From Deinococcus hopiensis KR-140 (GTDB lineage: Bacteria > Deinococcota > Deinococci > Deinococcales > Deinococcaceae): DNA of 64,000 nt. Every line of letters begins with the position of its first letter. The first letter of the stretch is position 1. Positions 56,647-64,000 of the stretch are shown one piece after another. The DNA lies in contig CALPYF020000011.1 in NCBI GenBank assembly GCA_943327755.2, forward strand, positions 50,908 through 114,907, written 5' to 3'. Position numbers and translations under genes: made by a program. Below the pieces are notes generated by a model. That model had not been told where the DNA came from. It saw nothing but the letters and a program-made list of their open reading frames with translations, and ran no database searches.

Positions 56647-57953
56647 CGGCGGCCGGTGTAGTTCGTGAACACCCCGATGCCGTAACTGACGCGCCGCACG
56701 CTGTCCAGCACGGCGTGCCCGTTCCAGGCGATTCCGGCGCTGCTGCCCCCGTCGAGCAGCAGCGCGTCCCGCACACCCAGGCGCAGCAGCAGCTTGCCCA
56801 TCTCGGTGGTGGTGAGTTTCGCGTGCGTGCTGACCAAGACGAGGTCGCGGTTGCTGACCAGCCCCACGGCGCTGCGCGCGGCGCGCCCGAACAGCGCCGG
56901 GTCGCGGAACGCCGTGCTGTAGCGCGTGACGACCTGCCCGCCGCTGAGGATGCGCGGCCCGGTGGCGATCACGGTCTCCATGCCGGTCCAGGTGGTGTCC
57001 AGCGGGCGGCCCAGCAGCGCCGTGGCGCTGGGGCGGATCGCGGCGCGGTTGTCGGGCGTGATTGCCAGCGCCTGCGGGATGCGCCCCCAGGTGAGCAGCC
57101 GCCCCTGCGTGACGATGTCCCCGGCGGGCGCGAAGGACTGCGGGTGGAAGTAACTGCCGTTCACGAGCACGCGCGCGCCGCTGCGCCGGGCGAGTTCCCC
57201 GACCCGCGCGCCGGAATTGAACACCAGCGCCCGCCCGGGCAGCACCGGGGCAACGAGCGTGCTGCGCCAGCGCAGGTCCACGTTCGCGATCTGCATGGGC
57301 ACGTTCAGTGGCGTCAGGCGCTTGAAGGTCACGGGGTCACGCTGCGGTTTCGGGGGGATCGGGACGGGCACCCGCGACGGCACGAGCAGTTTCTTGCCGG
57401 GCACGATGTGCTTGAAGCTGCCCAGGCCGTTCAGGCGGCGCAGGTCGTCCACACTCAGGCGGTAGCGGGCGGCCAGGGTCTGCGGGGTGTCATTCACGCC
57501 CACGCGGACGTAGCGGTACACCACGCGGACCTCGGTGGTGGGCAGCCGGACCGGCGCGGCCGCGCGGGTGCGGGGCGGGATCTTGAGGCGCTGCCCGACC
57601 GCCAGCGCCGTGCCCCGCAGGCTGTTCCCGGCCTGGAGAGCCGCGACCGTCACGCCGAAGCGGGCCGCGATGGCGCTCAGGGTGTCGCCCTTCTTCACGG
57701 TGTACGGGCCCGCGCCACTGGCCGGACGGACCGGGGTGGCCGCGCCAACCGGGCCCACGAGGCGCAGCACCTGCCCGGCGCGGATGGTGGTGCCCCGCAG
57801 GCCGTTCAGGCGCTGGATGTCGGCCACGCTGACCCCGGTGCGGGTCGAGATGCGGAACAGCGTGTCGCCGCTCCGGACCGTCACGCTGGCCGGTACCGCC
57901 AGCGCGGCGCAGCCCAGTCCGGCCAGCAGGAGAGAAACAAACAGTCGCCGCAT
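56634..57953 (-). CDS. secreted LysM / phosphodiester glycosidase-domain protein
   Basis: A 439-residue protein with a signal peptide (FVSLLLAGLGCAALAVPA), three LysM repeats (VTVRSGDTLFRISTRTGVSVADIQRLNGL at about 23-60; YTVKKGDTLSAIAARFGVT at about 85-125; the degenerate VGVNDTPQTLAARYRLSVDDLRRLNGL at about 150-190), and a C-terminal phosphodiester glycosidase (NAGPA) domain (about 230-435, VNGSYFHPQS, LLLDGGSSAGIAWNG). It should bind peptidoglycan and act on a surface sugar phosphodiester. The ATG at 57953 is preceded by AGGTG. Confidence 0.87.
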   Translation of the reverse strand: MRRLFVSLLLAGLGCAALAVPASVTVRSGDTLFRISTRTGVSVADIQRLNGLRGTTIRAGQVLRLVGPVGAATPVRPASGAGPYTVKKGDTLSAIAARFGVTVAALQAGNSLRGTALAVGQRLKIPPRTRAAAPVRLPTTEVRVVYRYVRVGVNDTPQTLAARYRLSVDDLRRLNGLGSFKHIVPGKKLLVPSRVPVPIPPKPQRDPVTFKRLTPLNVPMQIANVDLRWRSTLVAPVLPGRALVFNSGARVGELARRSGARVLVNGSYFHPQSFAPAGDIVTQGRLLTWGRIPQALAITPDNRAAIRPSATALLGRPLDTTWTGMETVIATGPRILSGGQVVTRYSTAFRDPALFGRAARSAVGLVSNRDLVLVSTHAKLTTTEMGKLLLRLGVRDALLLDGGSSAGIAWNGHAVLDSVRRVSYGIGVFTNYTGRRYAR

Positions 57954-58056
57954 GGGGTCACACCTGATCACAGTTGCCCTCCCGGGGCGTGAACCGAAGC
58001 TGACGTGACATTCATGCCCGCACCTGCAGTGCCCGGCAGACGGCAGGCGGCGGCGT

Positions 58057-58539
58057 TCAGGTGCCGGGCGTGCTGCCGGGGAACACCGCGACGCGCCCCA
58101 CCATGTACGCGCAGCCGTACAGGAAGAGGGTCGCCACCGGCAGCAGGCGCAGGCCCAGTCGCTGCGGCGTGAGTTTCTCGCGGATCATCAGTTCGATCAC
58201 GTACAGGGTCAGCAGGCAGAACCCGGCGTACATCCAGTGTTCCCAGTCGCGGCTGGGGTCCGCCGGGAACCCGTACTTCGTGACGCCCTTCCCGACGTCC
58301 GTGGCGCTGGGCACCTTCGCGCCGCCCAGGGCGAGCAGCAGCCCCGTCACGCCGGGCAGCAGGGTCAGCACCCAGGTCAGGCGCAGCCAGACCATGAAGC
58401 CCGGCCCCACCCGGCCCTTGATGGCGGGCGCGACACTCCACACGAACAGCACCAGGGTCGCCAGCGCGTACGGGGTGGGGAAGAAGAACGCGGCGGCGTT
58501 GTTGAACTGATACCCGTGAACGAGGCGCAGGAACTCCAT
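58057..58539 (-). CDS. hypothetical four-helix membrane protein
   Basis: A 160-residue protein with about four hydrophobic segments (ALATLVLFVWSVAPAI, WVLTLLPGVTGLLLALGG, MYAGFCLLTLYVIELMI, LLPVATLFLYGCAYMVG). No family is recognised. TACGCT 6 nt before ATG 58539 supports the start. It is transcribed in the same direction as the terC gene, which has its own terminator in between. Confidence 0.7.
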   Translation of the reverse strand: MEFLRLVHGYQFNNAAAFFFPTPYALATLVLFVWSVAPAIKGRVGPGFMVWLRLTWVLTLLPGVTGLLLALGGAKVPSATDVGKGVTKYGFPADPSRDWEHWMYAGFCLLTLYVIELMIREKLTPQRLGLRLLPVATLFLYGCAYMVGRVAVFPGSTPGT

Positions 58540-58545
58540 GCGCGC

Positions 58546-58551
58546 AGCGTA
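58546..58551 (-). promoter_or_regulatory. -10 element TACGCT, leaderless-type
   Basis: On the minus strand TACGCT precedes ATG 58539 by 6 nt. Confidence 0.45.
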
Positions 58552-58575
58552 AAGCATCGGGCGGGCAACAGAAGA

Positions 58576-58597
58576 CCCCGCCCAGGGTGGGGCGGGG
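58576..58597 (-). terminator. terminator after terC
   Basis: CCCCGCCC/GGGCGGGG, 8-bp stem with a 6-nt loop. On the minus strand it is followed by TCTTCTGTTG. Confidence 0.65.
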
Positions 58598-58620
58598 CCA
58601 GAGAGGCGGTGGGGCGGCGT

Positions 58621-59394
<774 letters not shown>

Positions 59395-59497
59395 TGTGTC
59401 ACTCCGCGAAACAGAAAGCGGACGCTGCCACGCACGTCCAGGATGCCGTTGGGGGTAGTAACCCGAAAGTCCGCGCCCGTGCGGCGCGCCAGGGCCC

Positions 59498-59527
59498 ATG
59501 TTCCCTGACAGCCGGGGGGCCGGTCAA
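59498..59527 (-). promoter_or_regulatory. possible terC promoter and leader
   Basis: On the minus strand TTGACC (59522-59527), 18 bp, GAACAT (59498-59503). The leader down to 59394 contains hairpin GGACG...CGTCC. No manganese-riboswitch consensus could be recognised in it. Confidence 0.35.
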
Positions 59528-59550
59528 GACCTGTCAATTCTTCATGCTGC

Positions 59551-59577
59551 GGCCCGGGGGTCACACCCGTCCGGGGC

Positions 59578-59578
<1 letters not shown>
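59551..59578 (-). terminator. hairpin after the TetR gene
   Basis: GGCCC/GGGCC and GGGT/ACCC pairs form an interrupted stem right at the end of the TetR gene on the minus strand. There is no T run. Confidence 0.4.
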
Positions 59579-60171
<593 letters not shown>

Positions 60172-60179
60172 TGCCGCTC

Positions 60180-60185
60180 ATGATA
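60180..60185 (-). promoter_or_regulatory. -10 element TATCAT, leaderless-type
   Basis: On the minus strand TATCAT precedes the TetR ATG (60171) by 8 nt. Confidence 0.45.
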
Positions 60186-60221
60186 GCGGGCCGCGGGCTG
60201 GCACCACCCTGACACGGACGG

Positions 60222-60267
60222 GTAGAGTGAGAGGCGTCATACAACCCATCGCCCCACTCCCGGAGGA
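60222..60267 (+). promoter_or_regulatory. promoter and ribosome binding site of the phospholipase gene
   Basis: TAGAGT (60222-60227) is a plausible -10. GGAGG lies just upstream of the ATG at 60274, so this gene has a leader of about 40 nt and an SD. Confidence 0.45.
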
Positions 60268-60273
60268 TCCCCC

Positions 60274-60903
60274 ATGCGCCGACTTGCCGCCTTCACCCTT
60301 GCGCTGCCCCTGGCCATGGCCGCCTGCTCCCAGCAGGCCGCCCCCACCGCCAGCCCCTCACCGTACGCCGACCGCCCCGAGCTGCAGGACGCGGGCAGTC
60401 AGGCCATCCTGGCCCGCTACGGCAACGACCCCGGCCTGACCGCCGCCCTTCAGGAAGCGTACGGCGAGCGGCCCGGCACCCTCGCCTACCCCAGCGTGCC
60501 CGCGCTGAACACTCAGGACTACGCCAGTGACCGCCTCGCGTACGTCAAGCGCACCGGGTGGGGCACCGTGAGCAACTACAACGCGCAGTACAGCGCGTAC
60601 GCCGGGACCAGCAGCCCCTACACCGGTCTGGACTGGACCCGCGACGGGTGCAGCGCCCCCGACGGCCTGGGCCTGGGCTACCGTGAGGACTTCCGCCCCG
60701 CGTGCAACGTGCACGACTTCGCGTACCGCAACCTCAAGGTGTACCAGCGCACCGACGCCAACCGCCTGACCAGCGACGACGTGTTCTACACGAACATGAA
60801 AGCCATCTGCGCCGCCAAGAGCTGGTACGCCCGCCCCGCCTGCTACAGCGCCGCGTACGCCTACTACCAGGGCGTCCGCATCGGCGGCAGCGACAGCTTC
60901 TGA
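60274..60903 (+). CDS. secreted prokaryotic phospholipase A2-like lipoprotein
   Basis: A 209-residue protein with lipoprotein signal (LALPLAMAAC, lipobox Cys about 18). The C-terminal half matches prokaryotic phospholipase A2: DGCSAPDGLGLGYREDFRPACNVHDFAYRN with the catalytic HD pair and flanking Cys residues, then CAAKSWYARPACYSAAYAYYQGVRIGG with further Cys. It would hydrolyse the sn-2 ester of phospholipids outside the cell. The linker (about 20-60) is unremarkable. It is divergent from the TetR gene. Confidence 0.88.
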   Translation: MRRLAAFTLALPLAMAACSQQAAPTASPSPYADRPELQDAGSQAILARYGNDPGLTAALQEAYGERPGTLAYPSVPALNTQDYASDRLAYVKRTGWGTVSNYNAQYSAYAGTSSPYTGLDWTRDGCSAPDGLGLGYREDFRPACNVHDFAYRNLKVYQRTDANRLTSDDVFYTNMKAICAAKSWYARPACYSAAYAYYQGVRIGGSDSF

Positions 60904-60954
60904 ACCAGGGCCGCAGGAGGTGGGACGCCGTCCGCCCCCACCTCCTGCCCATGG

Positions 60955-61947
60955 TCAGGCCGGGTTCGTCCAGTACGCCCAGGTGTGCCCGCCCGCGCAG
61001 GTCGCCGTGAACTCCAGGCCGCGCTTGCTGACCTTCCCCGGCTGCCCGCACGCCACGCATACCGGCTTGGCGGGCGTGTTCCCACCGCAGTCGCCGCACT
61101 TCAGGTAGTACCCGTACTTCCCGAACTGCACGGTCACGTTCGCGGACGAGCAGGCGCGGCACGCCACGTCCGGGCGGGGCCGCGCCTGCGCCTGCCGTTC
61201 CTGCGACGTGCGGACCGGGGCGGCGCTGGGGCGTTCCGGACGTGTGGGCTGGGCCGGGGGCGCACTGACGGGCGCCGCTCTGGTGTGGGCAGGTTCAGGT
61301 GCGGCAGGCACCGTCTCGGCAGGCGCTGGAACGTGGCGTCTGCGCAGGAACGCCTGGATGCGGGTCATCTCGGCGTCGCTGAGGCCGAACGAGCCGAAGG
61401 TCTTCTCCTGTTCGGCCCCGATGATGGCCTTCACGCGGTCGGGCACCTGATCGGCCTTCACGAGTTCCGGCACCTCCGATTTGCGGGTGATGCGCCCACC
61501 GTCCGAGATGGCGACCAGCACGTCGCGCCGCACGCCGCTCAGGGTGCGCTGCTTGAGGCCCAGCATGGAGCGGTCCATCAGCTCGGTGGTGTGGTCGTCC
61601 AGCAGGGCCAGCAGCAGGTCCAGCTGTCGCCGCGCCTGGAGGACCGGCGAGGGCATGCCGCGTCCCTGGCGGTTCCACCAGCGGGTCCACTCGCCGTGCT
61701 CGTTCACGCTGACCTGCCCGGCCACGCTCTTGCTCTCGATGATCAGCAGGCCGAACCGGTGCAGGATCAGGTGGTCGATCTGCGCGATCTCGCCGCGCCG
61801 CTCCAGGCGGAGGTTGTGGAACACGAACTTGCGGGGGTCCTCCGCGAAGGCACGCTTGAGGTAGTGGGCCATCTGCCGTTCCGCGTCGTATCCGGCGCGG
61901 CGCAGCGGGTCGGCGTGCTGCTGCGGTTCGAGGTCCTTGACGATCAC
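60955..61947 (-). CDS. NERD nuclease-related domain protein with C-terminal zinc ribbons
   Basis: A 330-residue protein. NERD domain at about 20-140: AERQMAHYLKRAF, EIAQIDHLILHRFGLLIIESKSVAGQVSVN, where D-x15-ExK is the restriction-endonuclease-like site. A Pro/Ala linker (about 215-255) leads to two zinc-ribbon-like units: CRACSSANVTVQFGKYGYYLKCGDCGG and CVACGQPGKVSKRGLEFTATCAGGH. It probably binds or processes DNA. The GTG start is fixed by TAGCGT 6 nt upstream. Confidence 0.88.
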   Translation of the reverse strand: MIVKDLEPQQHADPLRRAGYDAERQMAHYLKRAFAEDPRKFVFHNLRLERRGEIAQIDHLILHRFGLLIIESKSVAGQVSVNEHGEWTRWWNRQGRGMPSPVLQARRQLDLLLALLDDHTTELMDRSMLGLKQRTLSGVRRDVLVAISDGGRITRKSEVPELVKADQVPDRVKAIIGAEQEKTFGSFGLSDAEMTRIQAFLRRRHVPAPAETVPAAPEPAHTRAAPVSAPPAQPTRPERPSAAPVRTSQERQAQARPRPDVACRACSSANVTVQFGKYGYYLKCGDCGGNTPAKPVCVACGQPGKVSKRGLEFTATCAGGHTWAYWTNPA

Positions 61948-61953
61948 CCGGTC

Positions 61954-61959
61954 ACGCTA
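61954..61959 (-). promoter_or_regulatory. -10 element TAGCGT, leaderless-type
   Basis: On the minus strand TAGCGT precedes the GTG start (61947) of the NERD gene by 6 nt. Confidence 0.45.
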
Positions 61960-62010
61960 GCGCGCCTGCGCCCGCCGCAGGACGAAAGACGCCCATGAGG
62001 ACGCGAATAT

Positions 62011-63156
62011 TTACACATTCTCTTCCGCGCGCCAGATGTCCTGTGGGGTTTCGCGCTGGCGGATGACGGTCCAGGTGCCCGCGTCGTGCAGGATCTCGGC
62101 GGGGCGGGCGCGGGTCAGGTAATTGCTGCTCATGGCCGCGCCGTACGCACCGGCCTCGTGGATGGCAAGGAGGTCGCCGGGCTGCGGGTCGGGCAGGGTG
62201 AGGTCCCGGGCGAGGAGGTCCCCGCTCTCGCAGGCGGGTCCGGCGAGGTCCCAGGTGTCGGTCCCGCCGCGCTCCCAGAGGGGCGTGACGGGGTGGGTGG
62301 CGCCGTACAGCATGGGGCGCAGGAGTTCGGTCATTCCGGCGTCCACGAGGACGAAGTTCCGTCCGGTGCGTTTGGTGCCGACCACGCGGGTCAGGAGGGT
62401 GCCGGCCTGCGCGACGAGGTAGCGGCCGGGTTCGACCCAAAGCTGCGCGCCGAAGGTGGCGGCGGCAGCGCGGGCCTCGCGGGCGATACCGTGCAGGTCG
62501 GCGCCCAGGCCCCAGCCGCCCCCGGCGTCGAGGACATCCAGCGGGCCGGTGTGGGCGCGCAGCTCGCCGAGGCGGTGGAAGGCGGCGGTGAAGTCATGCG
62601 CGTCGCGGATGGCGCTGCCGATGTGCACGTGCAGGCCCAGTGCCGTGTGCCCGGCGGCGCGCAGGGCGTCCAGCACGCGGGGGGCCTGAGCGAGGGTCAC
62701 GCCGAACTTGCTGCCGGCGGCGCCGGTGGCGAGGTGGTCGTGCGTACTGACGTTCAGGGCGGGGTTCACGCGCACGAGCGCGCGGGAGCCGGGGGGGAGC
62801 AGGCGGACCTCCTCTTCGCGGTCGAGGATGAACGTGGCGCCGAGCTGCGCGCCGGTGGCGTACTCGCCGGGGGTCTTGGCGGGGCCGTTCACGAGGATGC
62901 GGTCGCCCGCCGCACCGATGTGGGCCGCGCGGGCGAGTTCCCCGGCGCTGACGCATTCGAAGCCGACGCCCTGGGCGTGCAGGCGGCGCAGCAGGGTCAG
63001 GTTGGGGTTGGCTTTCATGGCGTAGTACACCCGGGCGTCCCCGAACGCGGCGCGGACGCGGGCCAGGGCGGCGTCGAGTTCGGCGGCGTCGTAGACGTAC
63101 AGGGGCGTGCCGTACGTGTGCGCGGCGGTCTGGAGGTGCTCGGGCGTGAGGCTCAT
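62011..63156 (-). CDS. lysA: diaminopimelate decarboxylase
   Basis: A 381-residue fold III PLP enzyme: YYAMKANPN holds the PLP lysine, HVHIGSAI and DAGGGWG bind the phosphate, LWVEPGRYLVAQAGTL, and ACESGD is the signature that supplies the catalytic Cys; AGAYGAAMSSNYLTR ends the active site. It would convert meso-diaminopimelate to lysine, although known deinococci make lysine by the aminoadipate route and carry ornithine in peptidoglycan, so its real substrate may differ. TACACT lies 7 nt before the ATG. Confidence 0.9.
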   Translation of the reverse strand: MSLTPEHLQTAAHTYGTPLYVYDAAELDAALARVRAAFGDARVYYAMKANPNLTLLRRLHAQGVGFECVSAGELARAAHIGAAGDRILVNGPAKTPGEYATGAQLGATFILDREEEVRLLPPGSRALVRVNPALNVSTHDHLATGAAGSKFGVTLAQAPRVLDALRAAGHTALGLHVHIGSAIRDAHDFTAAFHRLGELRAHTGPLDVLDAGGGWGLGADLHGIAREARAAAATFGAQLWVEPGRYLVAQAGTLLTRVVGTKRTGRNFVLVDAGMTELLRPMLYGATHPVTPLWERGGTDTWDLAGPACESGDLLARDLTLPDPQPGDLLAIHEAGAYGAAMSSNYLTRARPAEILHDAGTWTVIRQRETPQDIWRAEENV

Positions 63157-63163
63157 GCGGGCG

Positions 63164-63169
63164 AGTGTA
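63164..63169 (-). promoter_or_regulatory. -10 element TACACT, leaderless-type
   Basis: On the minus strand TACACT precedes the lysA ATG (63156) by 7 nt. Confidence 0.5.
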
Positions 63170-63284
63170 GCGGGCGGGGCCGGACGGCGTGGTCAGGAGT
63201 GGTTCACCCCACCGGACCCGACCGACCCTGGGCCGCGCGTCTCACCGGGCCACGCGGCAGTGGTGCGCGGCGGGTCAGTCGCGC

Positions 63285-63290
63285 TAGCGT
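63285..63290 (+). promoter_or_regulatory. -10 element TAGCGT, leaderless-type
   Basis: TAGCGT precedes the micro-ORF ATG (63296) by 5 nt. Confidence 0.5.
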
Positions 63291-63295
63291 AGGGC

Positions 63296-63361
63296 ATGCC
63301 CCGCCTGCACCGCCGTGGCCCTTTCCGGCGCGCCCTCGCCTGCCCCTGGTGGCGCGGGTGA
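63296..63361 (+). CDS. leaderless-type 21-residue micro-ORF overlapping the GAF protein gene
   Basis: ATG 63296 follows TAGCGT at leaderless spacing and begins MPRLHRRGPFRRALACPWW before stopping. Its TGA (63359-63361) overlaps the GTG start of the next gene (63358-63360) as GTGA. The peptide is very basic (Arg/His-rich) with two Trp. It is the third example of this layout in the window and shares the MPR opening with the one at 45899. Confidence 0.5.
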   Translation: MPRLHRRGPFRRALACPWWRG

Positions 63362-64000
63362 TCGGCGACGCCGGGCGCACCGAGCTGCCGGAGACGTTGC
63401 GGCCGGCGCTCGAAGCTCAGGCGCTGGTGCTGCTTGCGCAGTCCAGCGGGGACATGTTCGACCGCTGCGCGCAGCAGGCGCTGGAGATCACGGGGGCCAG
63501 CACCGCCCTGGTGCTGCTGTACCGGCCGGACACCGACGACCTGGAGGTCGTGGCCGCCGCCGGGTCGCGCGGCCCGCAGGCCGTGCACATCCGCCTGCCC
63601 CGGGGGCGCGGCCTGTCGTGGCGGGTGGTGCAGTCGGGCCGCGCGACCCTGATCCCCCACACGGATCAGGACGCGCAGGCGGTGTACGTGACCGGCACGC
63701 CGGTGCCGCACACGTACCTGGGCGTGCCGCTGCTGGATCCGGACGGTCAGCTGCTGGGCGTGCTGTCGGTGGACCGGCTGGCGCACGACACCCAGTTCGG
63801 CAGTGGCGAGGCGCAGGCGCTGACCCTGCTGGGTCAGGCGGCCAGTGTCGCCCACGCCCGCATGCGCGCCCTGGAAGACGCGCAGCGCGCCGCGCGGGAG
63901 TTCGAACAGCTGGCGCAGCTGTCGGCGGACCTGGCCGACCTGACCACGCCGGGCGAGATCGGGCAGCGGGCGCTGCACACCCTGGTGGACCTCTCGGGCT
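63358..64000 (+). CDS. GAF-domain signalling protein, N-terminal part (cut by window end)
   Basis: The frame is open from GTG 63358 to the window end (214 codons). After a short helix (PETLRPALEAQALVLLAQSSGDMFDRCAQQALEI) it shows a GAF domain: TGASTALVLLYRPDTDDLEVVAAAGSRGPQ, LPRGRGLSWRVVQSGRATLIPHTDQD, TYLGVPLLDPDGQLLGVLSVDRL, AQALTLLGQAASVAHARMRALEDAQ. A second domain begins at the edge. It is likely a sensor kinase, cyclase or phosphatase; the output domain is outside the window. Translation probably depends on the upstream micro-ORF. Confidence 0.8.
   Translation, partial: MIGDAGRTELPETLRPALEAQALVLLAQSSGDMFDRCAQQALEITGASTALVLLYRPDTDDLEVVAAAGSRGPQAVHIRLPRGRGLSWRVVQSGRATLIPHTDQDAQAVYVTGTPVPHTYLGVPLLDPDGQLLGVLSVDRLAHDTQFGSGEAQALTLLGQAASVAHARMRALEDAQRAAREFEQLAQLSADLADLTTPGEIGQRALHTLVDLSG

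Noticed and set aside
59395..59527. Manganese (yybP-ykoY type) riboswitch in the terC leader
   Set aside because: terC genes often carry this element, but the conserved motif could not be recognised in the leader; only a simple hairpin is visible.

Overview
The window is a 64 kb high-GC chromosomal segment of a bacterium from the Deinococcus lineage. Three things point there: the gene set (leaderless-type promoters, an LEA-like desiccation protein, a secreted ExeM/NucH-type nuclease, HisKA_3-type kinases), the very high GC at third codon positions, and the start architecture. About thirty genes have a TAnnnT -10 hexamer 5-9 nt upstream of the start codon, which is the leaderless-mRNA signature known from Deinococcus. 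No phage, insertion sequence, CRISPR array or rRNA was seen. Three tRNA genes are present (Ala-CGC, Val-CAC and a CAU-anticodon tRNA).

Layout. 1-8.9 kb: the end of a glycogen debranching enzyme, an NrtR-like regulator behind a tiny leaderless ORF, a peroxiredoxin, ybaB-recR, a deacetylase/MFS pair, two glycosyltransferases overlapping tail to tail, a catalytically dead NodB-fold protein with a YkoP-like domain, and a VOC protein. 8.9-14.7 kb: a NarL-type response regulator with a multi-GAF kinase, and a peptide-type ABC substrate-binding lipoprotein. 14.7-24.3 kb: hslO, then a compact RiPP-like locus (a nucleotidyltransferase fused to a lasso-type B2 leader peptidase, an HPr-kinase-like protein, a PqqD-like recognition protein, and a 51-aa precursor with a lasso-type leader). 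It is followed by a lamin-tail lipoprotein that overlaps the precursor gene and by a large secreted nuclease. No lasso cyclase is present. 24.3-36.4 kb: an HtrA-like protease, CCA-adding-type enzyme, M50 protease, hemolysin III, guaB, tRNA-Ala, a LiaFSR-like three-gene signalling operon and a PAS/GGDEF/EAL protein. 36.5-46 kb: a tRNA pair, glgA, a SpoU-family methyltransferase, another sensor kinase and glgP. 46-64 kb: mostly housekeeping and stress genes (EamA transporter, nucleoside-type ABC ATPase, PAP2, dihaem cytochrome c, HNH, DUF1517, LEA-like, M42 peptidase, ApaG, DusA, an amidotransferase-like/truncated haemoglobin fusion, LysM glycosidase, TerC, TetR, phospholipase A2, NERD, lysA), ending in a GAF protein cut by the window edge.

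The most unusual features are: (1) the cyclase-less lasso-like locus at 15.6-18.5 kb; (2) three cases in which a leaderless micro-ORF ends inside the non-ATG start codon of the next gene (NTGA overlap) at 833, 45899 and 63296, plus a fourth leaderless micro-ORF ahead of the substrate-binding protein; and (3) a pair of inverted ~135-bp structured repeats at 50.3 and 54.6 kb. Their hairpins carry compensatory base changes, and each copy begins directly at the stop codon of a gene.

All calls were made by reading the sequence; no database search was run.
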